Shown: one piece after another, positions 34,312-42,593 of the stretch
How the letters are laid out: each line of letters opens with the position of its first letter
How positions within the stretch are numbered: position 1 is the first letter of the stretch
NCBI RefSeq assembly: GCF_002224285.1
Contig: NZ_CP022436.1
Coordinates: 4,464,001 to 4,528,000, forward strand
Length of the DNA stretch: 64,000 nt
Direction of reading: 5' to 3'
Source: Arthrobacter sp. YN
GTDB taxonomy: Bacteria > Actinomycetota > Actinomycetes > Actinomycetales > Micrococcaceae
Program-made: the position numbers and the translations under genes
Notes under the pieces: generated by a model
The model's database searches: none
Seen by the model: only the letters and a program-made list of their open reading frames with translations
Told to the model about the DNA's origin: nothing

Positions 34312-35166
34312 GTGTTCGAACCTGTCCAGCTCCGCTCCTTCCTGGCCGTCGCCGAAACGTTGAGTTTCACCAAGGCAGCAGAACGGCTTGGGCTTGCGCA
34401 GCCCACCGTCAGCCAGCACGTCCGCAAGCTCGAGGCCGCCGCCAAGCGGGTACTCGTGGCCCGGGATACCCGTGAAGTCAGGCTCACTGACAACGGTGAT
34501 GCCATGGCCGGTTTTGCCCGCAACATCCTTGCTGCCCACGATTCCGCGGCCCGCTACTTTTCCGGCTCGGCCATGCGGGGCCGCCTCCGCTTCGGGACAG
34601 CCGACGACCTCGCCATCACCGGCCTCCCCCGGATCCTTCGCGAGTTCCGGCAGCTCTACCCGCAGATCAACCTTGAGCTCACTGTCAGCCAAAGCGACCA
34701 GCTGTACAAGCGGCTCAATGCCGGGCAACTGGACCTGGTGTTCGTGAAATGGGTGGCCGGAGCAAAGGAAGGGACGGTGGTCCGGCACGACAACTTCGCG
34801 TGGGTGGGCGTGGAGCAGACAGTGCTGGAACCGGGCGCACCCGTGCCGCTGATTGCGTACCCGGCACCGAGTTTGAGCCGGAAGCTTGCCATCGATGCCT
34901 TGGAAGCGGAAGGCCGGACATGGCGGATCACCTGCAGCACCAAACAGATCAGCGGAGTGCTCGCGGCCGTCCGGGCCGGGATTGGAGTCGCCGTAATGCC
35001 GGCATCGCTGGTGCCCGAGGACCTGAAGGTCATCACCCAGCGATTCGGCCTGCCGCCGGTGGGCGACGTGGACTTCACCCTGATCCGCAACCCGTTGGCC
35101 AACGCCGAGGTGATCGATGCCCTGACGCAGGCGATCATGGGCAGGACGCTGAGCAAGTCGAACTAG
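34312..35166 (+). CDS. LysR family transcriptional regulator
   Basis: 284 residues: N-terminal wHTH (LRSFLAVAETLSFTKAAERLGLAQPTVSQHVRKLE) and a two-lobe ligand-binding domain from ~90 onward. The GTG start at 34312 is preceded by AGAGGAG. Divergent from the MFS exporter, the usual layout for a LysR activator and its target. The effector is unknown. Confidence 0.92.
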   Translation: MFEPVQLRSFLAVAETLSFTKAAERLGLAQPTVSQHVRKLEAAAKRVLVARDTREVRLTDNGDAMAGFARNILAAHDSAARYFSGSAMRGRLRFGTADDLAITGLPRILREFRQLYPQINLELTVSQSDQLYKRLNAGQLDLVFVKWVAGAKEGTVVRHDNFAWVGVEQTVLEPGAPVPLIAYPAPSLSRKLAIDALEAEGRTWRITCSTKQISGVLAAVRAGIGVAVMPASLVPEDLKVITQRFGLPPVGDVDFTLIRNPLANAEVIDALTQAIMGRTLSKSN

Positions 35167-35212
35167 CCACCGAGCCCCCGGAAGCAGCCGGCGGCCGTAG
35201 TACGCTCACCCC

Positions 35213-35779
35213 ATGACTCCCGCCAAGCTCGTCCAGCCGTCCGCAAAGTTCCATGAGTCCTGGCTGGAAAGCTACGACGAGTGGGGCACCCTTAACCAGG
35301 ATGGCTCAGCGGCTTTTGTGGCTGCGAGATACGACCTGGATCTCCGCGACAGCAGCCACTTCGCGGAATGGGTTCGCCTGCTGCACGAGTTGCCCAAGGA
35401 GAGCTTCCAACCCCCTGAAGGCTTGGCCAACCAGAGCACCATCTGGGTTGTCGAGGACGACGCGTATCTGGGGGCCGCCAGCCTCAGGCACTCGTTGGCC
35501 AACGACTACCTCACTGAGGTGGGAGGCAACATTGGCTACGGCATCCGGCCCAGCGCGCGGGGGCGGGGGCTCGCGAAGCTTGCATTGAAAGGCGCCCTCC
35601 AGGAGGGTCGCTGCCTCGGCATGGATCGCGTGCTGGTGACGTGCAAGCAACCGAACGTGGCGTCCGCCCGCACCATCGAGGCGTGCGGCGGCGTTCTTGA
35701 AAGCGTCCGGCCACCGGAGAGTTTTGCTCCGGATCTGGGAGTGACGGAAGCGATACGGCGTTACTGGGTCCAGCTGTAG
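35213..35779 (+). CDS. GNAT family N-acetyltransferase
   Basis: 188 residues. The acetyl-CoA-binding motif A reads GGNIGYGIRPSARGRGLAKLALKGAL (R/Q-x-x-G-x-G/A type), followed by RVLVTCKQPNVASARTIEACGG, as in RimJ/RimL-like or YjcF-like acetyltransferases. The substrate is unknown. No ribosome site is obvious before the ATG. Confidence 0.85.
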   Translation: MTPAKLVQPSAKFHESWLESYDEWGTLNQDGSAAFVAARYDLDLRDSSHFAEWVRLLHELPKESFQPPEGLANQSTIWVVEDDAYLGAASLRHSLANDYLTEVGGNIGYGIRPSARGRGLAKLALKGALQEGRCLGMDRVLVTCKQPNVASARTIEACGGVLESVRPPESFAPDLGVTEAIRRYWVQL

Positions 35780-35820
35780 CGTGTAGATGTGCGCGGAAAT
35801 GTTCAGCAGGCGATACGCCC

Positions 35821-35849
35821 TTACCGGGTAAGCGCATTCCCCGTATCCT
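35821..35849 (+). promoter_or_regulatory. Promoter predicting a leaderless transcript
   Basis: TTACCG (35821-35826), 17-base spacer, TATCCT (35844-35849). Seven bases past the -10 is 35856, the A of the next ATG, and that gene has no ribosome site. Confidence 0.55.
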
Positions 35850-35855
35850 GTAAAC

Positions 35856-36629
35856 ATGATCGACCTCACCACGCTGGCTGACCTCACCCCTGGCATCTGT
35901 TCCGTGACTCTCCGCTCCCACGGGATTGACGAGGTGGTCCGTATTTCATCGAACGCAGGCCTGGCCGGCATCGAGTGGGGTACTGATGTGCACGTCAGCG
36001 ACACGGCGTCCGCGGCGCACGCAAAAGAAGCAACTGAAGCGGCAGGACTCACGGTTCTATCGCTCGGCTCGTACTACCGCTGCGGTGCCTTCGGAGATTT
36101 CGATCGGGTCCTGAACCTCGCCACGGCGCTCGGCGCCCCGCGAATCCGGGTGTGGGCCGGCGAACAGGGTTCGGCCGGCGCCAGCCAGGAACACTGGGAC
36201 GCAGTTGTGAAGGACACGCAGCGGATTGCGGATCTCGCGGCCGCCCATGGCATCGCCATCGCGTTTGAGTATCACGGCAACACCCTCACCGACTCGCCCG
36301 CCACCACCCTGGAGTTACTGAACCGGGTGAACCATGCCAACGTCGGCACTTACTGGCAGCCCGCCGTCGGACTTTCAGACCAGCAGGCGCTGGAGTCCCT
36401 TCACGAAGTCCTCCCCCACGTGGTGGGCGTCCACTGCTTCTCCTGGGGGCCGGTTGCCGAACGCTTCCCGCTGCGGAACCGGAAGTTGCTGTGGCAGACC
36501 GTCACCGACGTCCTGCGCGGACACGGCAAGGACCTGGACATCATGCTGGAATTCGTCCAGGACGACCTTCCGGACAACGTCATCAACGACGCCTCATTCC
36601 TCCACACCATCACCCTGGGCGAGGACTGA
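35856..36629 (+). CDS. Sugar phosphate isomerase/epimerase-like TIM barrel protein
   Basis: 257 residues of the AP-endonuclease-2/xylose-isomerase-like TIM barrel: AGLAGIEWGTDVH, VLSLGSYYRCG, ALGAPRIRVWAG, IAIAFEYHGNTLTD (metal-ligand Glu), VGVHCFSWGP and LDIMLEFVQDD. Such enzymes isomerise or epimerise sugars; the exact substrate is unclear. It has no ribosome site and the -10 box sits seven bases before the ATG, so it is probably leaderless. It converges on the esterase gene. Confidence 0.8.
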   Translation: MIDLTTLADLTPGICSVTLRSHGIDEVVRISSNAGLAGIEWGTDVHVSDTASAAHAKEATEAAGLTVLSLGSYYRCGAFGDFDRVLNLATALGAPRIRVWAGEQGSAGASQEHWDAVVKDTQRIADLAAAHGIAIAFEYHGNTLTDSPATTLELLNRVNHANVGTYWQPAVGLSDQQALESLHEVLPHVVGVHCFSWGPVAERFPLRNRKLLWQTVTDVLRGHGKDLDIMLEFVQDDLPDNVINDASFLHTITLGED

Positions 36630-36648
36630 CACCGCGAACTCATGGCAG

Positions 36649-37473
36649 TTACTTAGTCCAGCCCCGACGGCCAAGCCATGATGCGCAGAGCGCCGGCCAC
36701 TGATCCGCGCCGGCCGTTCCCGAAGCCAGGCCAAGGCCGTGGACGCCATGCGGGAAGACATGCAGTTCCACCGGGACACCGGCCCTACTGAGCGCGCCGG
36801 CATAAGCGAGACTGTGGCTGATGGTGACGGATTGGTCGTCGGCGGTATGCCAGAGGAACGCCGGCGGCGTTGTTGGCTTGACGCGCAGATCCGTGGAAAG
36901 TTCCCGCAGGACCTCAGGGGCGGCACCTGGTCCGGCGAGGTTGTCTACGGACCCTTGATGGACCGAATCCACGAACGAAATGACCGGATAGCAGAGGATG
37001 CTGAGGTCCGGGACAGCCTCGACGGTATCCAGCGAAGGATCACCGGTGGCTACCTCCACGGACAACGTGGACGCGAGATGCCCGCCGGCCGAAAACCCCA
37101 GGACCCCCACCTTCGACGTGTCCACCTTCAGGCCGTGGTCGCCGTTGCGGATCCACAGCATCGCCTGCTTGGCATCCACCAACGGGGCCGGGTGCTGATC
37201 CGGCGCCACCCGGTAGCGCAGCACGAACGCGTGGATTCCCAATGAAGCCAGCCATTCCGCCACTGGCTCGGCCTCGTGCTCTGCCTGCTTCGCGTAACCC
37301 CCGCCGGGAAGCACCAGGATGGCTGGCGCAGCTTGAGTGGAACGCGCAGCACCAGTGGAACGTTCGACGGCGGGAATCACCGTCAGCGCCCGGGGCGCCT
37401 GCGCTGGTGGCAGCTGGGTTGGTGGCGGCTGGGTTGGTGACGGCGCCTGCGCTGGCGGCCCCGCCGTCGTCAT
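36649..37473 (-). CDS. Alpha/beta hydrolase, acetyl-xylan-esterase-like
   Basis: 274 residues. Oxyanion-hole motif LPGGGYAKQAEHEAEPVAEWL, nucleophile elbow GFSAGGHLAS, and a C-terminal HGVHGLGLA histidine. This resembles BD-FAE/Axe-type carbohydrate esterases with no signal peptide, so it would act inside the cell on imported acetylated sugars (inference). The N-terminal ~30 residues are Pro/Gln/Thr repeats coded by 15-base tandem repeats (37406-37435). The start overlaps the LacI stop by four bases, so they are co-translated. Confidence 0.8.
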   Translation of the reverse strand: MTTAGPPAQAPSPTQPPPTQLPPAQAPRALTVIPAVERSTGAARSTQAAPAILVLPGGGYAKQAEHEAEPVAEWLASLGIHAFVLRYRVAPDQHPAPLVDAKQAMLWIRNGDHGLKVDTSKVGVLGFSAGGHLASTLSVEVATGDPSLDTVEAVPDLSILCYPVISFVDSVHQGSVDNLAGPGAAPEVLRELSTDLRVKPTTPPAFLWHTADDQSVTISHSLAYAGALSRAGVPVELHVFPHGVHGLGLASGTAGADQWPALCASWLGRRGWTK

Positions 37474-38507
37474 ACCTGTGATTCCACCGGAGTTTCGGTG
37501 CTGCGGCGGAGCTTGACCGCGCCGCTGACGGGAGGAGTATCCGGATCTCCCGCAGCGAGCCTGCCAATATCTTCGAGCGGCAGGTGCACGGTGGACAGTG
37601 CGGGCCGGAAGTCGCGCAGGGTTTCAATGTCGTCGAAACCGGCGATGGTGGCGTCGCGGGGAATCCACACGCCCTCCGGCCGAAGCGCCGCCGTAACGCC
37701 GATGGCCATGACGTCATTGACGGCAAAGATGCAGAGGCGTTGATTGGAGGACTTGATCCGTTCGGCAAGCGCCTGGCCGGCTTCATATCCGCCGGCCCGG
37801 TTGAATCCAGTGCGGATCACCTCGGCGGCGGGCCTCCCAGCGTCCGCGAGCCCGCGCTGGAAACCGCGGACACGGTCGTCTGATGTGTAGAGGCCCTCGG
37901 GTCCGGCAATGATCAGGAAAGCACCGTCATGCGTGGCGGCCAATTCCACAGCGAGGCCCGCAGCCAGTTCCTCGTTGGGGACTTTCACCACGTGGTAGCC
38001 CTCGCTCGTGGACGCGCCCACCACCGGGTGGCCAACAACCCCCACGTGGCCGCCATTGCGGCAATAGCGGTCCAGCTCGGCGGCCAGCTCGGTATTTCCT
38101 TGCTTGTCCTCAGCCCGCACGGAGCGCGAACCGGCAATGACGATCGAGTCGGCGCGACGCGCAGCGAAGGCTGCCACGGCCTCTTTTTCATCCGAAGGAG
38201 CCCCGGAAGTGGTGGCCAGGAGCACCATGCGGTTCTGCTGACGGGCGGCTTCCTGGACTCCGCGGGCGATCGCAGAGAAGTAGGGATCGGCGATGTCGTG
38301 GACAACCAGTCCGATCAAGCCCGAACTCGACTTGGCCAACGCCTGCGCTTGCGCGTTGGGCACGTAGCCGAGCTTGTCGGCGGCCTCGCGGACGCGTTCG
38401 GCAATGTCTTCGGCGGGCTTCCGGGATGAGCCGTTGAGGACCCTGGATGCGGTGGCCAGGGAGACCCCGGCCAAACGGGCAACTTCACTCAGTGTGCTGG
38501 CGGCCAC
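37470..38507 (-). CDS. LacI family regulator of the adjacent sugar operon
   Basis: 345 residues: N-terminal LacI HTH with hinge (TLSEVARLAGVSLATASRVLNG; YVPNAQAQALA) and a periplasmic-binding-protein-like effector domain. The GTG start at 38507 follows GGAGG; upstream codons lack homology. Two matching palindromes lie in the 194-base divergent gap to the Gfo/Idh operon, so it likely represses both that operon and itself. The downstream esterase is coupled to it. Confidence 0.92.
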   Translation of the reverse strand: MAASTLSEVARLAGVSLATASRVLNGSSRKPAEDIAERVREAADKLGYVPNAQAQALAKSSSGLIGLVVHDIADPYFSAIARGVQEAARQQNRMVLLATTSGAPSDEKEAVAAFAARRADSIVIAGSRSVRAEDKQGNTELAAELDRYCRNGGHVGVVGHPVVGASTSEGYHVVKVPNEELAAGLAVELAATHDGAFLIIAGPEGLYTSDDRVRGFQRGLADAGRPAAEVIRTGFNRAGGYEAGQALAERIKSSNQRLCIFAVNDVMAIGVTAALRPEGVWIPRDATIAGFDDIETLRDFRPALSTVHLPLEDIGRLAAGDPDTPPVSGAVKLRRSTETPVESQV

Positions 38508-38573
38508 GGGGCCCTCCTTGTCTGCAAGCGTCGGGACTGGCGCTAGGGAAATTATGTCAGTCTTCCGCGAGTT

Positions 38574-38592
38574 TTGGGAAAGCGCTTGCCAA
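38574..38592. promoter_or_regulatory. LacI-type operator 1
   Basis: TTGGGAAAGCGCTTGCCAA, a near-perfect palindrome around the GCGC centre typical of LacI-family sites, in the divergent gap. Confidence 0.75.
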
Positions 38593-38625
38593 TCCGGCGA
38601 GTCATGGTGCATGATCGATTGCAAC

Positions 38626-38641
38626 GGGAATGCGCTTTCCC
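38626..38641. promoter_or_regulatory. LacI-type operator 2
   Basis: GGGAATGCGCTTTCCC, the same operator type as operator 1, 51 bases downstream and 60 bases before the oxidoreductase start. Spacing suits looping or -10/+1 occlusion. Confidence 0.75.
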
Positions 38642-38701
38642 ACTGGAACTGCAAGCACCGGCTTCCGCACCGCGACCGGCACACAAGGCACTGGAGAAAA
38701 C

Positions 38702-39871
38702 ATGGGCTACGAAACAAAGACGATCCGCATCGCCATGAACGGCATCACCGGCCGTATGGGCTACCGCCAGCACCTGCTGCGGTCCATCCTCCCCATCCGC
38801 GACGCCGGCGGCTTCACCCTGGAAGACGGCACCAAGGTTCAGGTTGAACCGATCCTGGTAGGCCGCAACGAAGCCAAGATCCGCGAACTCGCCGAGCTCC
38901 ACAAGGTCTCCGAATGGACCACCGACCTGGACGCCGTCATCGCCGATCCCACCGTTGACATCATCTTTGACGCTTCCATGACCAGCCTCCGCGCCGCCAC
39001 CCTGAAAAAGGCAATGCGCGCCGGCAAACACATCTTCACCGAGAAGCCCACGGCCGAGACCCTGGAAGAGGCCATCGAGCTGGCACAAATCGGCAAGGAC
39101 GCCGGCGTCACCGCAGGCGTCGTGCACGACAAGCTGTACCTCCCCGGCCTGGTGAAGCTCCGCCGCCTGGTGGACGAAGGCTTCTTCGGCCGCATCCTCT
39201 CCATCCGCGGCGAATTCGGCTACTGGGTCTTCGAAGGCGACGTCCAGGCTGCACAGCGCCCGTCCTGGAACTACCGCAAGGAAGACGGCGGTGGAATGAC
39301 CACGGACATGTTCTGCCACTGGAACTACGTCCTTGAAGGCATCATCGGCAAGGTCAAGAGCGTCAACGCCAAGACCGCCACGCACATCCCCGCCCGCTGG
39401 GATGAGGCCGGCAAGGAATACAAGGCCACCGCCGACGACGCCTCCTACGGCATCTTCGAGCTCGTTACCCCGGGCGGCGACGACGTCATCGGCCAGATCA
39501 ACTCCTCCTGGGCCGTCCGCGTCTACCGCGACGAACTGGTGGAGTTCCAGATCGACGGCACGCACGGTTCCGCCGTCGCAGGTTTGAACAAGTGCGTTGC
39601 GCAGCAGCGCGCCCACACCCCCAAGCCCGTCTGGAACCCGGACCTGCCCGTCACCGAATCCTTCCGCAGCCAGTGGCAGGAAGTTCCCGCCAACGCTGAG
39701 CTGGACAACGGCTTCAAGCTGCAGTGGGAAGAATTCCTGCGCGACGTCGTTGCCGGCCGCGAACACCGCTTCGGCCTGCTCTCCGCAGCCCGCGGCGTGC
39801 AGCTGGCCGAGCTCGGCCTCCAGTCCTCGGCCGAGCGCCGCACCATCGACATCCCGGAGATCACCCTCTAA
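38702..39871 (+). CDS. Gfo/Idh/MocA family oxidoreductase
   Basis: 389 residues. An N-terminal Rossmann domain (IRIAMNGITGRMGYRQHLL, atypical of GxGxxG) is followed by the signature IFTEKPTAETLEEA (EKP) and the C-terminal substrate domain with DGGGMTTDMFCHWNY, whose DGG...H pattern is the catalytic region in the family. NAD(P)-dependent sugar or cyclitol dehydrogenase, first step of the operon (inference). The ATG follows GGAG; the frame is open 24 codons further upstream without homology. Confidence 0.85.
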   Translation: MGYETKTIRIAMNGITGRMGYRQHLLRSILPIRDAGGFTLEDGTKVQVEPILVGRNEAKIRELAELHKVSEWTTDLDAVIADPTVDIIFDASMTSLRAATLKKAMRAGKHIFTEKPTAETLEEAIELAQIGKDAGVTAGVVHDKLYLPGLVKLRRLVDEGFFGRILSIRGEFGYWVFEGDVQAAQRPSWNYRKEDGGGMTTDMFCHWNYVLEGIIGKVKSVNAKTATHIPARWDEAGKEYKATADDASYGIFELVTPGGDDVIGQINSSWAVRVYRDELVEFQIDGTHGSAVAGLNKCVAQQRAHTPKPVWNPDLPVTESFRSQWQEVPANAELDNGFKLQWEEFLRDVVAGREHRFGLLSAARGVQLAELGLQSSAERRTIDIPEITL

Positions 39872-41085
39872 TGACGTCACTGATTCTTCCTACCTACGAC
39901 GGCGGCACCCGCGAGTACCGCCTTCAGCCCGCCACCGCGTGGGTCAAGCCGACAGCACCGCTGACCGCCCGCCGCGCCTACGCCGCAGCGCACGTCATCC
40001 CCGAGGTCGCAGCCGACAACACCCCCGGCGCCCCGGCGCAGCTCGACTGGGACGCCACCCTGGCGTACCGGCACGAGCTCTGGTCCTACGGGCTGGGCGT
40101 AGCCGACGCCATGGACACTGCGCAGCGCGGCATGGGCCTTGACTGGGCCGCCACCCAGCAGCTCATCAAGCGCACGGGTGCCGAAGCCGCTTCCGTGGTG
40201 GCTTCGGGCAACGCCGCCATTACTGGCAAGTCCGTCCGCGACCTCGTTTCCTGCGGCGCAGGCACCGATCAGCTGGATATCGCAGCCCTCCCCGAGGGCG
40301 CAGCGGGCATCCAGGCTGTCATCGACGCCTACCGCGAGCAGGTCGCCGTCGTCAGTGAAGCAGGACCCAAAGTCATCCTCATGGCCTCCCGTGCCTTGGC
40401 CAAGGTCGCCAACGGCGCCGACGACTACCTGCACGTCTACTCGACGCTCCTTCAGGAAGTTGACCAGCCGGTCATCCTGCACTGGCTGGGCACCATGTTC
40501 GACCCCGCGCTGGCTGGGTACTGGGGCTCTGACGACGTCTCCGTTGCTACCGAAACGTTCCTCAGCCTGATCCGCGAGCACTCGGACAAGGTTGACGGCG
40601 TGAAGGTTTCGCTGCTGGACGCCTCACATGAGGTGGCCCTCCGCGCCAACCTTCCGGAAGGAGTCCGTCTTTACACCGGCGACGACTTCAACTACCCGGA
40701 ACTGATCGACGGCGACGAAACGCACCACTCGGACGCTCTGCTGGGCATCTTCGCTGCCATCTACCCGGCCGCTTCGGTCGCGTTGCAGAAGTACGACGCC
40801 GGCCAGGGCGCCGAGGGTCGCGCCATCCTGGACTCCACCCGAGAGCTCGGAAAGCACATCTTCAGCGCACCCACGTTCTACTACAAGACCGGCATCGCGT
40901 TCATGTCCTGGCTCAACGGCAAGCAGCCCGGATTCCAGATGGTGGGCGGCCTGCACTCGGGCCGCTCGGTCCTGCACCTGGCCAAGACCTTCGAACTGGC
41001 AGATCAGGCCGGTTTGCTGAAGGATCCGTCGCTGGCCGCGTTCCGGATGTCCGACTTCCTGCGGATCAACGGGGTGGGCGCATGA
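39871..41085 (+). CDS. DUF993 protein (dihydrodipicolinate-synthase-like)
   Basis: 404 residues of DUF993, distantly related to the DHDPS/N-acetylneuraminate lyase TIM barrels that use a Schiff-base lysine. Visible segments include VILMASRALAKVANGADDY, VILHWLGTMFDPALAGYWGS, VDGVKVSLLDASHEVALR (candidate lysine in GVKVSLLD) and RLYTGDDFNYPELIDGD. The start overlaps the preceding stop by one base (TAATG), so it is tightly coupled. A retro-aldol or dehydratase role is a guess from fold and context. Confidence 0.8.
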   Translation: MTSLILPTYDGGTREYRLQPATAWVKPTAPLTARRAYAAAHVIPEVAADNTPGAPAQLDWDATLAYRHELWSYGLGVADAMDTAQRGMGLDWAATQQLIKRTGAEAASVVASGNAAITGKSVRDLVSCGAGTDQLDIAALPEGAAGIQAVIDAYREQVAVVSEAGPKVILMASRALAKVANGADDYLHVYSTLLQEVDQPVILHWLGTMFDPALAGYWGSDDVSVATETFLSLIREHSDKVDGVKVSLLDASHEVALRANLPEGVRLYTGDDFNYPELIDGDETHHSDALLGIFAAIYPAASVALQKYDAGQGAEGRAILDSTRELGKHIFSAPTFYYKTGIAFMSWLNGKQPGFQMVGGLHSGRSVLHLAKTFELADQAGLLKDPSLAAFRMSDFLRINGVGA

Positions 41086-41924
41086 GCGCGGACTTCTCCC
41101 GGCTTTCGCTGAACAGCGCCACCACCAAGAAGTGGACGCTTGCTGAAGCCGTTGACGGCTGCGCACGTGCCGGCATTCCCGCGATCGGACCGTGGCGCGA
41201 CCGCGTGGCCGAGGCCGGACTGGACAAGGCAGCCAAGCTCATCAAGGATGCCGGTCTCCGCGTTTCCTCGCTCTGCCGTGGTGGTTTCCTGACCGCGGCC
41301 GATGCCGAGGGACAGGCCGCTGCCCTGGCTGACAACTTCGAGGCCGTCCGCGAAGCCGTAGCCCTGGACACCCAGGAACTGTTCCTGGTGGTTGGCGGGC
41401 TCGCCCCGGGCGAGAAGGACGTGGTGGCGGCACGCCAGCGCGTCGCTGACCGGCTCGAGGAACTGGTTCCGTTCGCTTCCGAAAACGGTGTGCGCCTGGT
41501 GCTGGAACCGCTGCACCCGATGTACGCCGCTGACCGCGCGCTCATCTCCACCCTCGGCCAGGCACTCGACCTCGCCGCGCCGTACGACGCAAAGGCTGTT
41601 GGCGTCGCCGTCGACACCTTCCATGTCTGGTGGGATCCGGAACTGAAGGCGCAGATCGAACGTGCGGGCAGCGAGAACCGCATCGCCTCCTACCAGGTGT
41701 GCGACTTCAACCTGCCGATCGCCGCTGACGCGCTGCTGTCCCGCGGCATGATGGGCGACGGCGTCATCGACTTCGCCACCATCGGCACCTGGGTCAGGGA
41801 CGCCGGTTACAAGGGCGACATCGAGGTTGAAATCTTCAACCAGGAGATCTGGGACGCCAACGGCGACACCGTCCTGGAGACCATGAAGCAGCGCTACGCG
41901 GAGCTCGTTCTCCCGTTCGCGTAA
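41082..41924 (+). CDS. Sugar phosphate isomerase/epimerase-like TIM barrel protein (operon third gene)
   Basis: 280 residues of the xylose-isomerase-like TIM barrel: RVSSLCRGGFL, RLVLEPLHPMYAADR (metal-ligand Glu), VAVDTFHVWWDPEL, YQVCDFNLPI and IEVEIFNQEIWD. Predicted divalent-metal-dependent epimerase, isomerase or lyase acting on the keto-sugar produced by the first gene. ATGA overlap with the DUF993 gene. Followed by two hairpins. Confidence 0.85.
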   Translation: MSADFSRLSLNSATTKKWTLAEAVDGCARAGIPAIGPWRDRVAEAGLDKAAKLIKDAGLRVSSLCRGGFLTAADAEGQAAALADNFEAVREAVALDTQELFLVVGGLAPGEKDVVAARQRVADRLEELVPFASENGVRLVLEPLHPMYAADRALISTLGQALDLAAPYDAKAVGVAVDTFHVWWDPELKAQIERAGSENRIASYQVCDFNLPIAADALLSRGMMGDGVIDFATIGTWVRDAGYKGDIEVEIFNQEIWDANGDTVLETMKQRYAELVLPFA

Positions 41925-41930
41925 CAACGT

Positions 41931-41968
41931 GATCCTCCCGCGGATGCCCTAAGCTCCGCGGGAGGATC
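41931..41968. terminator. Perfect 14-bp hairpin after the sugar operon
   Basis: GATCCTCCCGCGGA (41931-41944), 10-base loop, exact complement 41955-41968. Strong stem but no T-run. Confidence 0.6.
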
Positions 41969-41981
41969 GCTCCAAAAACCA

Positions 41982-42020
41982 GCGGGTTCCTGCCACGGTC
42001 ACGGCAGGGGCCCGCTTTTT
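41982..42020 (+). terminator. Rho-independent terminator
   Basis: GCGGGTTCCTGCC (41982-41994) pairs with 42003-42015 using two G-T pairs, followed by TTTTT. Second hairpin in tandem after the operon. Confidence 0.85.
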
Positions 42021-42175
42021 GGTGTCCTGATTTGTGTCGGCTGTGAGTCCTCGAAAGAGCAGGTGAGATAAAAGGTACACAGCTGAAACATTGCGTCGAT
42101 GGGCGGAAACAATGGCCACATACGCTGGTTTTACCTGGACAAAGAAGTCCACGAAACCACTGAAAGGACACCACC

Positions 42176-42346
42176 ATGATGCTCTTGAAGACGCTCAGCT
42201 TTTTCCTCGATGCCAGCAGCAGCCAGAGCGGCCCGTCCGGCGAAGCCAGCCCCGAGCACTCCCCCGCTGTTACCGCGCGTCTGACCTCCAGCGCTTGGGA
42301 GGGCTGGTGGGATGACGCCGATCAGGGCTTCCCCGCTGAAGCCTGA
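42176..42346 (+). CDS. Possible 56-residue small protein
   Basis: ATG 42176 (or 42179) with AAAGGA eight bases upstream, reading MMLLKTLSFFLDASSSQSGP and onward to an acidic, Trp-containing end (SAWEGWWDDADQGFPAEA). Third codon positions are GC-rich like real genes here. A hydrophobic start and acidic tail are visible, but no family is recognised. Confidence 0.5.
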   Translation: MMLLKTLSFFLDASSSQSGPSGEASPEHSPAVTARLTSSAWEGWWDDADQGFPAEA

Positions 42347-42365
42347 GCCGTTTCAGAAGGCCGGT

Positions 42366-42575
42366 TCAGGAAGCTCGCGCGGCAAGCTGAACCTTGGCCC
42401 CCGGCAGGCCGATGAAGGTGACCGAACCGCCGTCGGGCCCTTGCAGTTCAAGGCTGATGTTCCGCGATCCTTCGAGGGGTTGCACGGAGCCCACCCGGAA
42501 AACCTCACCGCTGATCCGGACGCTGTCCCCATGCCGGATGGCTTTGAGTTTCTTGTTCCTGCCGTCAGCATTCAC
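42366..42575 (-). CDS. Small 69-residue protein of unknown function
   Basis: GTG start at 42575 with GGAG eight bases upstream. The sequence KKLKAIRHGDSVRISGEVFR and later SLELQGPDGGSVTFIGLPG suggests a small beta-barrel. It precedes no gene in the same direction and lies just downstream of the YihY gene, 18 bases away, so it is probably co-transcribed with it. Confidence 0.6.
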   Translation of the reverse strand: MNADGRNKKLKAIRHGDSVRISGEVFRVGSVQPLEGSRNISLELQGPDGGSVTFIGLPGAKVQLAARAS

Positions 42576-42593
42576 CGTTGATTCTCCAATGCA

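Noticed and set aside
38552..39880. 442-residue minus-strand frame
   Set aside because: Lies wholly opposite the Gfo/Idh gene, which has clear family motifs.
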